Assembly (NCBI GenBank): GCA_964057225.1
Contig: OZ059894.1
Coordinates: forward strand, 3,534,001 to 3,598,000
From: Auanema rhodensis
Taxonomy: Eukaryota; Nematoda; Chromadorea; Rhabditida; Rhabditidae
Direction: 5' to 3'
DNA: 64,000 nt
Shown: positions 1 to 13,903 of the stretch, one piece after another
Numbering within the stretch: the stretch's first letter is position 1
How the letters are laid out: each line of letters starts with the position of its first letter
Program-made: the position numbers and the translations under genes
The notes under the pieces: generated by a model
The model's input: the letters and a program-made list of their open reading frames with translations, nothing else
Told to the model about the DNA's origin: nothing
Database searches by the model: none

Positions 1-21
1 AGTGCACATCATGTGTACACT
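1..21. other. Imperfect 21-bp dyad in the satellite monomer (representative copy)
   Basis: Monomer positions 1-21 form an inverted repeat centred on position 11: seven of ten pairs are Watson-Crick and one more is T-G. It contains the palindromes GTGCAC and GTGTACAC. Position 12 is C or T in different copies. With C the core reads ATCACGTG, which creates a CACGTG box. It recurs in almost every monomer; the first copy is given here. Confidence 0.75.
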
Positions 22-59
22 CAATTAGCATAAATTAAAGTTCACGTAAATTTCAAAGT

Positions 60-72
60 CATGGTTACCATG
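60..72. other. Perfect 13-bp dyad CATGGT-T-ACCATG in the monomer (representative copy)
   Basis: Two 6-bp arms flank a single T. The dyad is conserved in most monomers. The ttgcc class (for example 1408-1583) keeps a 5-bp version, and the ccatccacc class loses the outermost pair. It could be a protein-binding dyad or simply an inherited feature of the monomer; the sequence does not decide. Confidence 0.75.
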
Positions 73-327
73 CACCAATATTAATAAAAATTTGTTTTTA
101 GACTAATATGGACATGGGGAATCTAATTTTGAAAACCGCATCTCTTTATCTTTGACGTAAAGCGAGTTACATACCAAGTGCACATCATGTGTACACTTAA
201 TTAGCATAAATTAAAGTTCACGTAAATTTTAAAGTCATGGTTGCCATGCACCAATATCAATAAAAATTTGTTTTTAGACTAACATGGAAATGGGGAATCT
301 AATTTTGAAAACCGCATCTCTTTATCT

Positions 328-337
328 TTCACGTGAA
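328..337. other. Palindrome TTCACGTGAA with CACGTG core (representative copy)
   Basis: A 10-bp perfect palindrome at monomer position 152-161. CACGTG is the canonical E-box of basic helix-loop-helix factors. Variant monomers carry gacgtgaa, gacgtaaa, gacttgaa or tacgtgaa, which weaken or remove the palindrome, so intact and broken versions alternate along the array. A related half-site, ttcacgtaaa, lies at monomer position 41-50. Confidence 0.7.
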
Positions 338-1935
338 GCGAGTTACATACCAAGCGCACATCATGTGTACACTTAATTAGCATAAATTAAAGTTCACGTA
401 AATTTCAAAGTCATGGTTACCATGCACCAATATCAATAAAAATTTGTTTTTAGACTAATATGGAAATGGGGAATCTAATTTTGAAAACCGCATCTCTTCA
501 TCTTTCACGTGAAGCGAGTTACATACCAAGTGCACATCATGTGTACACTTAATTAGCATAAATTAAAGTTCACGTAAATTTCAAAGTCATGGTTACCATG
601 CACCAATATTAATAAAAATTTGTTTTTAGACTAATATGGACATGGGGAATCTAATTTTGAAAACCGCATCTCTTTATCTTTGACGTGAAGCGAGTTACAT
701 ACCAAGAGCACATCACGTGTACACTTAATAAGCATAAATTAAAGTTCACGTAAATTTCAAAGTCATGGTTACCATGCACCAATATCAATAAAAATTTGTT
801 TTTAGACTAATTTGGAAATGGGGAATCTATTTTGAAAACCGCATCTCTTCATCTTTCACGTGAAGCGAGTTACATACCAAGTGCACATCACGTGTACACT
901 TAATTAGCATAAATTGAAGTTCACGTAAATTTCAAAGTCATTGTTACCATGCACCAATATCAATAAAAATTTGTTTTTAGACTAATATGGAAATGGGGAA
1001 TCTAATTTTGAAAACCGCATCTCTTCATCTTTCACGTGAAGCGAGTTACATACCAAGTGCACATCATGTGTACACTTAATTAGCATAAATTGAAGTTCAC
1101 GTAAATTTCAAAGTCATGGTTACCATGCACCAATATCAATAAAAATTTTTTTTTAGACTAATATGGAAATGGGGAATCTAATTTTGAAAACCGCATCTCT
1201 TCATCTTTCACGTGAAGCAAGTTACATACCAAGTGCACATCATGTGTACACTCAATTAGCATAAATTAAAGTTCACGTAAATTTCAAAGTCATGGTTACC
1301 ATGCACCAATATTAATAAAAATTTGTTTTTAGACTAATATGGACATGGGGAATCTAATTTTGAAAACCGCATCTCTTTATCTTTGACGTAAAGCGAGTTA
1401 CATACCAAGTGCACATCATGTGTACACTTAATTAGCATAAATTAAAGTTCACGTAAATTTTAAAGTCATGGTTGCCATGCACCAATATCAATAAAAATTT
1501 GTTTTTAGACTAACATGGAAATGGGGAATCTAATTTTGAAAACCGCATCTCTTTATCTTTCACGTGAAGCGAGTTACATACCAAGCGCACATCATGTGTA
1601 CACTTAATTAGCATAAATTAAAGTTCACGTAAATTTCAAAGTCATGGTTACCATGCACCAATATCAATAAAAATTTGTTTTTAGACTAATATGGAAATGG
1701 GGAATCTAATTTTGAAAACCGCATCTCTTCATCTTTCACGTGAAGCGAGTTACATACCAAGTGCACATCATGTGTACACTTAATTAGCATAAATTAAAGT
1801 TCACGTAAATTTCAAAGTCATGGTTACCATGCACCAATATCAATAAAAATTTGTTTTTAGACTAATATGGACATGGGGAATCTAATTTTGAAAACCGCAT
1901 CTCTTTATCTTTCACGTGAAGCGAGTTACATACCA

Positions 1936-4900
1936 AGTGCACATCATGTGTACACTTAATTAGCATAAATTAAAGTTCACGTAAATTTCAAAGTCATGGT
2001 TACCATGCACCAATATCAATAAAAATTTGTTTTTAGACTAATATGGACATGGGGAATCTAATTTTGAAAACCGCATCTCTTTATCTTTCACGTGAAGCGA
2101 GTTACATACCAAGTGCACATCATGTGTACACTTAATTAGCATAAATTAAAGTTCACGTAAATTTTAAAGTCATGGTTGCCATGCACCAATATCAATAAAA
2201 ATTTGTTTTTAGACTAATTTGGAAATGGGGAATCTATTTTGAAAACCGCATCTCTTCATCTTTCACGTGAAGCGAGTTACATACCAAGTGCACATCACGT
2301 GTACACTTAATTAGCATAAATTGAAGTTCACGTAAATTTCAAAGTCATGGTTACCATGCACCAATATCAATAAAAATTTGTTTTTAGACTAATATGGAAA
2401 TGGGGAATCTAATTTTGAAAACCGCATCTCTTTATCTTTGACGTAAAGCGAGTTACATACCAAGTGCACATCATGTGTACACTTAATTAGCATAAATTAA
2501 AGTTCACGTAAATTTCAAAGTCATGGTTACCATTCACCAATATTAATAAAAATTTGTTTTTAGACTAATATGGAAATGGGGAATCTAATTTTGAAAACCG
2601 CATCTCTTCATCTTTCACGTGAAGCGAGTTACATACCAAGTGCACATCATGTGTACACTTAATTAGCATAAATTAAAGTTCACGTGAATTTCAAAGTCAT
2701 GGTTACCATGCACCAATATCAATAAAAATTCGTTTTTAGACTAATATGGACATGAGGAATCTAATTTTGAAAACCGCATCTCTTCATCTTTCACGTGAAG
2801 CGAGTTACATACCAAGTGCACATCATGTGTACACTTAATTAGCATAAATTAAAGTTCACGTAAATTTCAAAGTCATGGTTACCATGCACCAATATTGATA
2901 AAAATTTGTTTTTAGACTAATATGGACATGGGGAATCTAATTTTGAAAACCGCATCTCTTTATCTTTGACGTGAAGCGAGTTATATACCAAGTGCACATC
3001 ATGTGTACACTTAATTAGCATAAACTAAAGTTCACGTAAATTTCAAAGTCATGGTTACCATGCACCAATATCAATAAAAATTTGTTTTTAGACTAACATG
3101 GACATGGGGAATCTAATTTTGAAAACCGCATCTCTTTATCTTTCACGTGAAGCGAGTTACATACCAAGCGCACATCATGTGTACACTTAATTAGCATAAA
3201 TTAAAGTTCACGTAAATTTCAAAGTCATGGTTACCATGCACCAATATTAACAAAAATGTGTTTTTAGACTAATATGGACATAGGGAATCTAATTTTGAAA
3301 ACCGCATCTCTTCATCTTTCACGTGAAGCGAGTTACATACCAAGTGCACATCATGTGTACACTTAATTAGCATAAATTAAAGTTCACGTAAATTTTAAAG
3401 TCATGGTTACCATGCATCAATATCAATAAAAATTTGTTTTTAGACTAATATGAACATGGGGAATCTAATTTTGAAAACCGCATCTCTTCATCTTTCACGT
3501 GAAGCGAGTTACATACCAAGTGCACATCATGTGTACACTTAATTAGCATAAATTAAAGTTCACGTAAATTTCAAAGTCATGGTTACCATGCACCAATATT
3601 AATAAAAATTTGTTTTTAGACTAATATGGACATGGGGAATCTAATTTTGAAAACCGCATCTCTTTATCTTTGACGTAAAGCGAGTTACATACCAAGTGCA
3701 CATCATGTGTACACTTAATTAGCATAAATTAAAGTTCACGTAAATTTTAAAGTCATGGTTGCCATGCACCAATATCAATAAAAATTTGTTTTTAGACTAA
3801 CATGGAAATGGGGAATCTAATTTTGAAAACCGCATCTCTTTATCTTTCACGTGAAGCGAGTTACATACCAAGCGCACATCATGTGTACACTTAATTAGCA
3901 TAAATTAAAGTTCACGTAAATTTCAAAGTCATGGTTACCATGCACCAATATCAATAAAAATTTGTTTTTAGACTAATATGGACATGGGGAATCTAATTTT
4001 GAAAACCGCATCTCTTTATCTTTCACGTGAAGCGAGTTACATACCAAGTGCACATCATGTGTACACTTAATTAGCATAAATTAAAGTTCACGTAAATTTC
4101 AAAGTCATGGTTACCATGCACCAATATCAATAAAAATTTGTTTTTAGACTAATATGGACATGGGGAATCTAATTTTGAAAACCGCATCTCTTTATCTTTC
4201 ACGTGAAGCGAGTTACATACCAAGTGCACATCATGTGTACACTTAATTAGCATAAATTAAAGTTCACGTAAATTTTAAAGTCATGGTTGCCATGCACCAA
4301 TATCAATAAAAATTTGTTTTTAGACTAATTTGGAAATGGGGAATCTATTTTGAAAACCGCATCTCTTCATCTTTCACGTGAAGCGAGTTACATACCAAGT
4401 GCACATCACGTGTACACTTAATTAGCATAAATTGAAGTTCACGTAAATTTCAAAGTCATGGTTACCATGCACCAATATCAATAAAAATTTGTTTTTAGAC
4501 TAATATGGAAATGGGGAATCTAATTTTGAAAACCGCATCTCTTTATCTTTGACGTAAAGCGAGTTACATACCAAGTGCACATCATGTGTACACTTAATTA
4601 GCATAAATTAAAGTTCACGTAAATTTCAAAGTCATGGTTACCATTCACCAATATTAATAAAAATTTGTTTTTAGACTAATATGGAAATGGGGAATCTAAT
4701 TTTGAAAACCGCATCTCTTCATCTTTCACGTGAAGCGAGTTACATACCAAGTGCACATCATGTGTACACTTAATTAGCATAAATTAAAGTTCACGTGAAT
4801 TTCAAAGTCATGGTTACCATGCACCAATATCAATAAAAATTCGTTTTTAGACTAATATGGACATGAGGAATCTAATTTTGAAAACCGCATCTCTTCATCT

Positions 4901-5453
4901 TTCACGTGAAGCGAGTTACATACCAAGTGCACATCATGTGTACACTTAATTAGCATAAATTAAAGTTCACGTAAATTTCAAAGTCATGGTTACCATGCAC
5001 CAATATTGATAAAAATTTGTTTTTAGACTAATATGGACATGGGGAATCTAATTTTGAAAACCGCATCTCTTTATCTTTGACGTGAAGCGAGTTATATACC
5101 AAGTGCACATCATGTGTACACTTAATTAGCATAAACTAAAGTTCACGTAAATTTCAAAGTCATGGTTACCATGCACCAATATCAATAAAAATTTGTTTTT
5201 AGACTAACATGGACATGGGGAATCTAATTTTGAAAACCGCATCTCTTTATCTTTCACGTGAAGCGAGTTACATACCAAGCGCACATCATGTGTACACTTA
5301 ATTAGCATAAATTAAAGTTCACGTAAATTTCAAAGTCATGGTTACCATGCACCAATATTAACAAAAATGTGTTTTTAGACTAATATGGACATAGGGAATC
5401 TAATTTTGAAAACCGCATCTCTTCATCTTTCACGTGAAGCGAGTTACATACCA
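1936..5453 (+). repeat. Higher-order repeat pair, 12-monomer period (offset 2111 bp)
   Basis: The eight-monomer run 1936-3342 recurs at 4047-5453 with a shared series of rare variants in the same order: cacgtgaatttc (2681 and 4792), attgataaaa, gttatatacc, aaactaaag and attaacaaaaatgtg with gacataggg. The preceding two monomers (1232 and 1408) match 3519 and 3695, with one monomer inserted or deleted between. The offset is 12 x 176 minus one base, because one monomer in the period is a 175-bp type. The window also begins (1-528) with a copy of 1232-1759. Confidence 0.85.
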
Positions 5454-6840
5454 AGTGCACATCATGTGTACACTTAATTAGCATAAATTAAAGTTCACGT
5501 AAATTTCAAAGTCATGGTTACCATGCACCAATATCAATAAAAATTTGTTTTTAGACTAATATGGACATGGGGAATCTAATTTTGAAAACCGCATCCCTTT
5601 ATCTTTCACGTGAAGCGAGTTACATACCAAGTGAACATCACGTGTACACTTAATAAGCATAAATTAAAGTTCACGTAAATTTCAAAGTCATGGTTACCAT
5701 GCACCAATATCAATAAAAATTCGTTTTTAGACTAATATGGACATGGGGAATCTAATTTTGAAAACCGCATCTCTTCATCTTTCACGTGAAGCGAGTTACA
5801 TACCAAGTGCACATCACGTGTACACTTAATTAGCATAAATTGAAGTTCACGTAAATTTCAAAGTCATGGTTACCATGCACCAATATCAATAAAAATTTGT
5901 TTTTAGACTAATATGGAAATGGGGAATCTAATTTTAAAAACCGCATCTCTTCATCTTTCACGTGAAGCGAGTTACATACCAAGTGCACATCATGTGTACA
6001 CTTAATTAGCATAAATTAAAGTTCACGTAAATTTTAAAGTCATGGTTACCATGCACCAATATCAATAAAAATTTGTTTTTAGACTAATATGGACATGGGG
6101 AATCTAATTTTGAAAACCGCATCTCTTTATCTTTGACGTGAAGCGAGTTACATACCAAGTGCACATCATGTGTACACTTAATTAGCATAAATTAAAGTTC
6201 ACGTAATTTTCAAAGTCATGGTTACCATGCATCAATATCAATAAAAATTTGTTTTTAGACTAATATGGACATGGGGAATCTAATTTTGAAAACCGCATCT
6301 CTTTATCTTTCACGTGAAGCGAGTTACATACCAAGCGCACATCATGTGTACACTTAATTAGCATAAATTAAAGTTCACGTAAATTTCAAAGTCATGGTTA
6401 CCATGCACCAATATCAATAAAAATTTGTTTTTAGACTAATATGGACATGGGGAATCTATTTTTGAAAACCGCATCTCTTTATCTTTGACGTGAAGCGAGT
6501 TACATACCAAGTGCACATCATGTGTACACTTAATTAGCATAAATTAAAGTTCACGTAAATTTTAAAGTCATGGTTACCATGCATCAATATCAATAAAAAT
6601 TTGTTTTTAGACTAATATGAACATGGGGAATCTAATTTTGAAAACCGCATCTCTTCATCTTTCACGTGAAGCGAGTTACATACCAAGTGCACATCATGTG
6701 TACACTTAATTAGCATAAATTAAAGTTCACGTAAATTTCAAAGTCATGGTTACCATGCACCAATATTAATAAAAATTTGTTTTTAGACTAATATGGACAT
6801 GGGGAATCTAATTTTGAAAACCGCATCTCTTTATCTTTGA

Positions 6841-9800
6841 CTTGAAGCGAGTTACATACCAAGTGCACATCATGTGTACACTTAATTAGCATAAATTAAA
6901 GTTCACGTAAATTTCAAAGTCATGGTTACCATCCACCAATATCAACAAAAATTTGTTTTTAGACTAATATGGACATGGGGAATCTATTTTTGAAAACCGC
7001 ATCTCTTTATCTTTGACGTGAAGCGAGTTACATACCAAGTGCACATCATGTGTACACTTAATTAGCATAAATTAAAGTTCACGTAAATTTTAAAGTCATG
7101 GTTACCACGCACCAATATCAATAAAAATTTGTTTTTAGACTAATATGGACATGGGGAATCTAATTTTGAAAACCGCATCTCTTTATCTTTGACGTGAAGC
7201 GAGTTACATACCAAGTGCACATCATGTGTACACTTAATTAGCATAAATTAAAGTTCACGTAATTTTCAAAGTCATGGTTACCATGCATCAATATCAATAA
7301 AAATTTGTTTTTAGACTAATATGGACATGGGGAATCTAATTTTGAAAACCGCATCTCTTTATCTTTCACGTGAAGCGAGTTACATACCAAGCGCACATCA
7401 TGTGTACACTTAATTAGCATAAATTAAAGTTCACGTAAATTTCAAAGTCATGGTTACCATGCACCAATATCAATAAAAATTTGTTTTTAGACTAATATGG
7501 ACATGGGGAATCTATTTTTGAAAACCGCATCTCTTTATCTTTGACGTGAAGCGAGTTACATACCAAGTGCACATCATGTGTACACTTAATTAGCATAAAT
7601 TAAAGTTCACGTAAATTTTAAAGTCATGGTTACCATGCATCAATATCAATAAAAATTTGTTTTTAGACTAATATGGACATGGGGAATCTAATTTTGAAAA
7701 CCGCATCTCTTCATCTTTCACGTGAAGCGAGTTACATACCAAGTGCACATCACGTGTACACTTAATTAGCATAAACTAAAGTTCACGTAAATTTCAAAGT
7801 CATGGTTACCATGCACCAATATCAATAAAAATTTGTTTTTAGACTAATATGGACATGGGGAATCTATTTTTGAAAACCGCATCTCTTTATCTTTGACGTG
7901 AAGCGAGTTACATACCAAGTGCACATCATGTGTACACTTAATTAGCATAAATTAAAGTTCACGTAAATTTCAAAGTCATGGTTACCATGCACCAATATTA
8001 ACAAAAATGTGTTTTTAGACTAATATGGACATGGGGAATCTAATTTTGAAAACCGCATCTCTTCATCTTTCACGTGAAGCGAGTTACATACCAAGTGCAC
8101 ATCATGTGTACACTTAATTAGCATAAATTAAAGTTCACGTAAATTTCAAAGTCATGGTTACCATGCACCAATATTAATAAAAATTTGTTTTTAGACTAAT
8201 ATGGACATAGGGAATCTAATTTTGAAAACCGCATCTCTTTATCTTTGACTTGAAGCGAGTTACATACCAAGTGCACATCATGTGTACACTTAATTAGCAT
8301 AAATTGAAGATCACGTAAATTTCAAAGTCATGGTTACCATGCACCAATATTAATAAAAATTTGTTTTTGGACTAATATGGACATAGGGAATCTAATTTTG
8401 AAAACCGCATCCCTTTATCTTTCACGTGAAGCGAGTTACATACCAAGTGCACATCACGTGTACACTTAATAAGCATAAATTAAAGTTCACGTAAATTTCA
8501 AAGTCATGGTTACCATGCACCAATATCAATAAAAATTCGTTTTTAGACTAATATGGACATGGGGAATCTAATTTTGAAAACCGCATCTCTTCATCTTTCA
8601 CGTGAAGCGAGTTACATACCAAGTGCACATCATGTGTACACTTAATTAGCATAAATTAAAGTTCACGTAAATTTCAAAGTCATGGTTACCATGCACCAAT
8701 ATCAATAAAAATTTGTTTTTAGACTAATATGGACATGGGGAATCTAATTTTGAAAACCGCATCCCTTTATCTTTCACGTGAAGCGAGTTACATACCAAGT
8801 GCACATCATGTGTACACTTAATTAGCATAAATTAAAGTTCACGTAAACTTCAAAGTCATGGTTACCATGCACCAATATTAATAAAAATTTGTTTTTAGAC
8901 TAATATGGACATAGGGAATCTAATTTTGAAAACTGCATATCTTTATCTTTGACTTGAAGCGAGTTACATACCAAGCGCACATCATGTGTACACTTAATTA
9001 GCATAAATTAAAGTTCACGTAAATTTCAAAGTCATGGTTACCATCCACCAATATCAACAAAAATTTGTTTTTAGACTAATATGGACATGGGGAATCTATT
9101 TTTGAAAACCGCATCTCTTTATCTTTGACGTGAAGCGAGTTACATACCAAGTGCACATCATGTGTACACTTAATTAGCATAAATTAAAGTTCACGTAAAT
9201 TTTAAAGTCATGGTTACCACGCACCAATATCAATAAAAATTTGTTTTTAGACTAATATGGACATGGGGAATCTAATTTTGAAAACCGCATCTCTTTATCT
9301 TTGACGTGAAGCGAGTTACATACCAAGTGCACATCATGTGTACACTTAATTAGCATAAATTAAAGTTCCCGTAATTTTCAAAGTCATGGTTACCATGCAT
9401 CAATATCAATAAAAATTTGTTTTTAGACTAATATGGACATGGGGAATCTAATTTTGAAAACCGCATCTCTTTATCTTTCACGTGAAGCGAGTTACATACC
9501 AAGCGCACATCATGTGTACACTTAATTAGCATAAATTAAAGTTCACGTAAATTTCAAAGTCATGGTTACCATGCACCAATATCAATAAAAATTTGTTTTT
9601 AGACTAATATGGACATGGGGAATCTATTTTTGAAAACCGCATCTCTTTATCTTTGACGTGAAGCGAGTTACATACCAAGTGCACATCATGTGTACACTTA
9701 ATTAGCATAAATTAAAGTTCACGTAAATTTTAAAGTCATGGTTACCATGCATCAATATCAATAAAAATTTGTTTTTAGACTAATATGGACATGGGGAATC

Positions 9801-11064
9801 TAATTTTGAAAACCGCATCTCTTCATCTTTCACGTGAAGCGAGTTACATACCAAGTGCACATCACGTGTACACTTAATTAGCATAAACTAAAGTTCACGT
9901 AAATTTCAAAGTCATGGTTACCATGCACCAATATCAATAAAAATTTGTTTTTAGACTAATATCGACATGGGGAATCTATTTTTGAAAACCGCATCTCTTT
10001 ATCTTTGACGTGAAGCGAGTTACATACCAAGTGCACATCATGTGTACACTTAATTAGCATAAATTAAAGTTCACGTAAATTTCAAAGTCATGGTTACCAT
10101 GCACCAATATTAACAAAAATGTGTTTTTAGACTAATATGGACATGGGGAATCTAATTTTGAAAACCGCATCTCTTCATCTTTCACGTGAAGCGAGTTACA
10201 TACCAAGTGCACATCATGTGTACACTTAATTAGCATAAATTAAAGTTCACGTAAATTTCAAAGTCATGGTTACCATGCACCAATATTAATAAAAATTTGT
10301 TTTTAGACTAATATGGACATAGGGAATCTAATTTTGAAAACCGCATCTCTTTATCTTTGACTTGAAGCGAGTTACATACCAAGTGCACATCATGTGTACA
10401 CTTAATTAGCATAAATTGAAGATCACGTAAATTTCAAAGTCATGGTTACCATGCACCAATATTAATAAAAATTTGTTTTTAGACTAATATGGACATAGGG
10501 AATCTAATTTTGAAAACCGCATCCCTTTATCTTTCACGTGAAGCGAGTTACATACCAAGTGCACATCACGTGTACACTTAATAAGCATAAATTAAAGTTC
10601 ACGTAAATTTCAAAGTCATGGTTACCATGCACCAATATCAATAAAAATTCGTTTTTAGACTAATATGGACATGGGGAATCTAATTTTGAAAACCGCATCT
10701 CTTCATCTTTCACGTGAAGCGAGTTACATACCAAGTGCACATCATGTGTACACTTAATTAGCATAAATTAAAGTTCACGTAAATTTCAAAGTCATGGTTA
10801 CCATGCACCAATATCAATAAAAATTTGTTTTTAGACTAATATGGACATGGGGAATCTAATTTTGAAAACCGCATCCCTTTATCTTTCACGTGAAGCGAGT
10901 TACATACCAAGTGCACATCATGTGTACACTTAATTAGCATAGATTAAAGTTCACGTAAACTTCAAAGTCATGGTTACCATGCACCAATATTAATAAAAAT
11001 TTGTTTTTAGACTAATATGGACATAGGGAATCTAATTTTGAAAACTGCATATCTTTATCTTTGA
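6841..11064 (+). repeat. Higher-order repeat, two adjacent 12-monomer (2112-bp) units
   Basis: Unit 6841-8952 is followed directly by unit 8953-11064, an exact 12 x 176 bp offset. Rare variants recur at that spacing: cgtaattttc (7257 and 9369), aattgaagatcacg (8301 and 10413) and aactgcatat (8931 and 11043). A shorter six-monomer offset (1056 bp) links 6201 with 7257, so this region also shows a nested, older duplication. The two units differ by only a few scattered substitutions, which indicates recent duplication. Confidence 0.88.
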
Positions 11065-13903
11065 CTTGAAGCGAGTTACATACCAAGTGCACATCATGTG
11101 TACACTTAATTAGCATAAATTAAAGTTCACGTAGATTTCAAAGTCATGGTTACCATGCACCAATATTAATAAAAATTTGTTTTTAGACTAATATGGACAT
11201 AGGGAATCTAATTTTGAAAACCGCATCTCTTTATCTTTGACGTAAAGCGTGTTACATACCAAGTGCACATCATGTGTACACTTAATTAGCATAAATTAAA
11301 GTTCACGTAAATTTCAAAGTCATGGTTACCATGCACCAATATCAATAAAAATTTGTTTTTAGACTAATATGGAAATGGGGAATCTAATTTTGAAAACCGC
11401 ATCTCTTCATCTTTCACGTGAAGCGAGTTACATACCAAGTGCACATCATGAGTACACTTAATTAGCATAAATTAAAGTTCACGTAAATTTCAAAGTCATG
11501 GTTACCATGCACCAATATCAATAAAAATTTGTTTTTAGACTAATATGGACATGGGGAATCTAATTTTGAAAACCGCATCCCTTTATCTTTCACGTGAAGC
11601 GAGTTACATACCAAGTGCACATCACGTGTACACTTAATAAGCATAAATTAAAGTTCACGTAAATTTCAAAGTCATGGTTACCATGCACCAATATCAATAA
11701 AAATTCGTTTTTAGACTAATATGGACATGAGGAATCTAATTTTGAAAACCGCATCTCTTTATCTTTGACGTGAAGCGAGTTACATACCAAGTGCACATCA
11801 TGTGTACACTTAATTAGCATAAATTAAAGTTCACGTAAATTTCAAAGTCATGGTTACCATGCACCAATAATAATAAAAATTTGTTTTTAGACTAATATGG
11901 ACATGGGGAATCTAATTTTGAAAACCGCATCCCTTTATCTTTCACGTGAAGCGAGTTACATACCAAGTGCACATCATGTGTACACTTAATTAGCATAAAT
12001 TAAAGTTCACGTAAATTTCAAAGTCATGGTTACCATGCACCAATAATAATACAAATTTGTTTTTAGACTAATATGGACATAGGGAATCTAATTTTGAAAA
12101 CCGCATCTCTTTATCTTTGACTTGAAGCGAGTTACATACCAAGTGCACATCATGTGTACACTTAATTAGCATAAATTGAAGTTCACGTAAATTTCAAAGT
12201 CATGGTTACCATCCACCAATATCAACAAAAATGTGTTTTTAGACTAATATGGACATGGGGAATCTAATTTCGAAAAGCGCATCTCTTCATCTTTCACGTG
12301 AAGCGAGTTACATACCAAGTGCACATCACGTGTACACTTAATAAGCATAAATTAAAGTTCACGTAAATTTCAAAGTCATGGTTACCATGCACCAATATCA
12401 ATAAAAATTTGTTTTTAGACTAATATAGAAATGGGGAATCTAATTTTGAAAACCGCATCTCTTCATCTTTCACGTGAAGCGAGTTACATACCAAGTGCAC
12501 ATCATGTGTACACTTAATTAGCATAAATTAAAGTTCACGTAAATTTCAAAGTCATGGTTACCATGCACCAATATCAATAAAAATTTGTTTTTAGACTAAT
12601 ATGGACATGGGGAATCTAATTTTGAAAACCGCATCCCTTTATCTTTCACGTGAAGCGAGTTACATACCAAGTGCACATCACGTGTACACTTAATAAGCAT
12701 AAATTAAAGTTCACGTAAATTTCAAAGTCATGATTACCATGCACCAATATCAATAAAAATTCGTTTTTAGACTAATATGAACATGAGGAATCTAATTTTG
12801 AAAACCGCATCTCTTCATCTTTCACGTGAAGCGAGTTACATACCAAGTGCACATCATGTGTACACTTAATTAGCATAAATTAAAGTTCACGTAAATTTCA
12901 AAGTCATGGTTACCATGCACCAATATTAATAAAAATTCGTTTTTAGACTAATATGGACATGGGGAATCTAATTTTGAAAACCGCATCTTTTTATCTTTGA
13001 CGTGAAGCGAGTTACATACCAAGTGCACATCATGTGTACACTTAATTAGCATAAATTAAAGTTCACGTAAATTTCAAAGTCATGGTTACCATGCACCAAT
13101 ATCAATAAAAATTTGTTTTTAGACTAACATGGACATGGGGAATCTAATTTTGAAAACCGCATCTTTTTATCTTTCACGTGAAGCGAGTTACATACCAAGT
13201 GCACATCACGTGTACATTTAATTAGCATAAATTAAAGTTCACGTAAATTTCAAAGTCATGGTTACCATCCACCAATATCAACAAAAATGTGTTTTTAGAC
13301 TAATATGGACATGGGGAATCTAATTTCGAAAAGCGCATCTCTTCATCTTTCACGTGAAGCGAGTTACATACCAAGTGCACATCACGTGTACACTTAATAA
13401 GCATAAATTAAAGTTCACGTAAATTTCAAAGTCATGGTTACCATGCACCAATATCAATAAAAATTTGTTTTTAGACTAATTGGGAAATGGGGAATCTATT
13501 TTGAAAACCGCATCTCTTCATCTTTCACGTGAAGCGAGTTACATACCAAGTGCACATCACGTGTACACTTAATTAGCATAAATTGAAGTTCACGTAAATT
13601 TCAAAGTCATGGTTACCATGCACCAATATCAATAAAAATTTTTTTTTAGACTAATATGGACATGGGGAATCTAATTTTGAAAACCGCATCCCTTTATCTT
13701 TCACGTGAAGCGAGTTACATACCAAGTGCACATCACGTGTACACTTAATAAGCATAAATTAAAGTTCACGTAAATTTCAAAGTCATGGTTACCAAGCACC
13801 AATATCAATAAAAATTCGTTTTTAGACTAATATGGACATGAGGAATCTAATTTTTTTGAAAACCGCATCTCTTCATCTTTCACGTGAAGCGAGTTACATA
13901 CCA

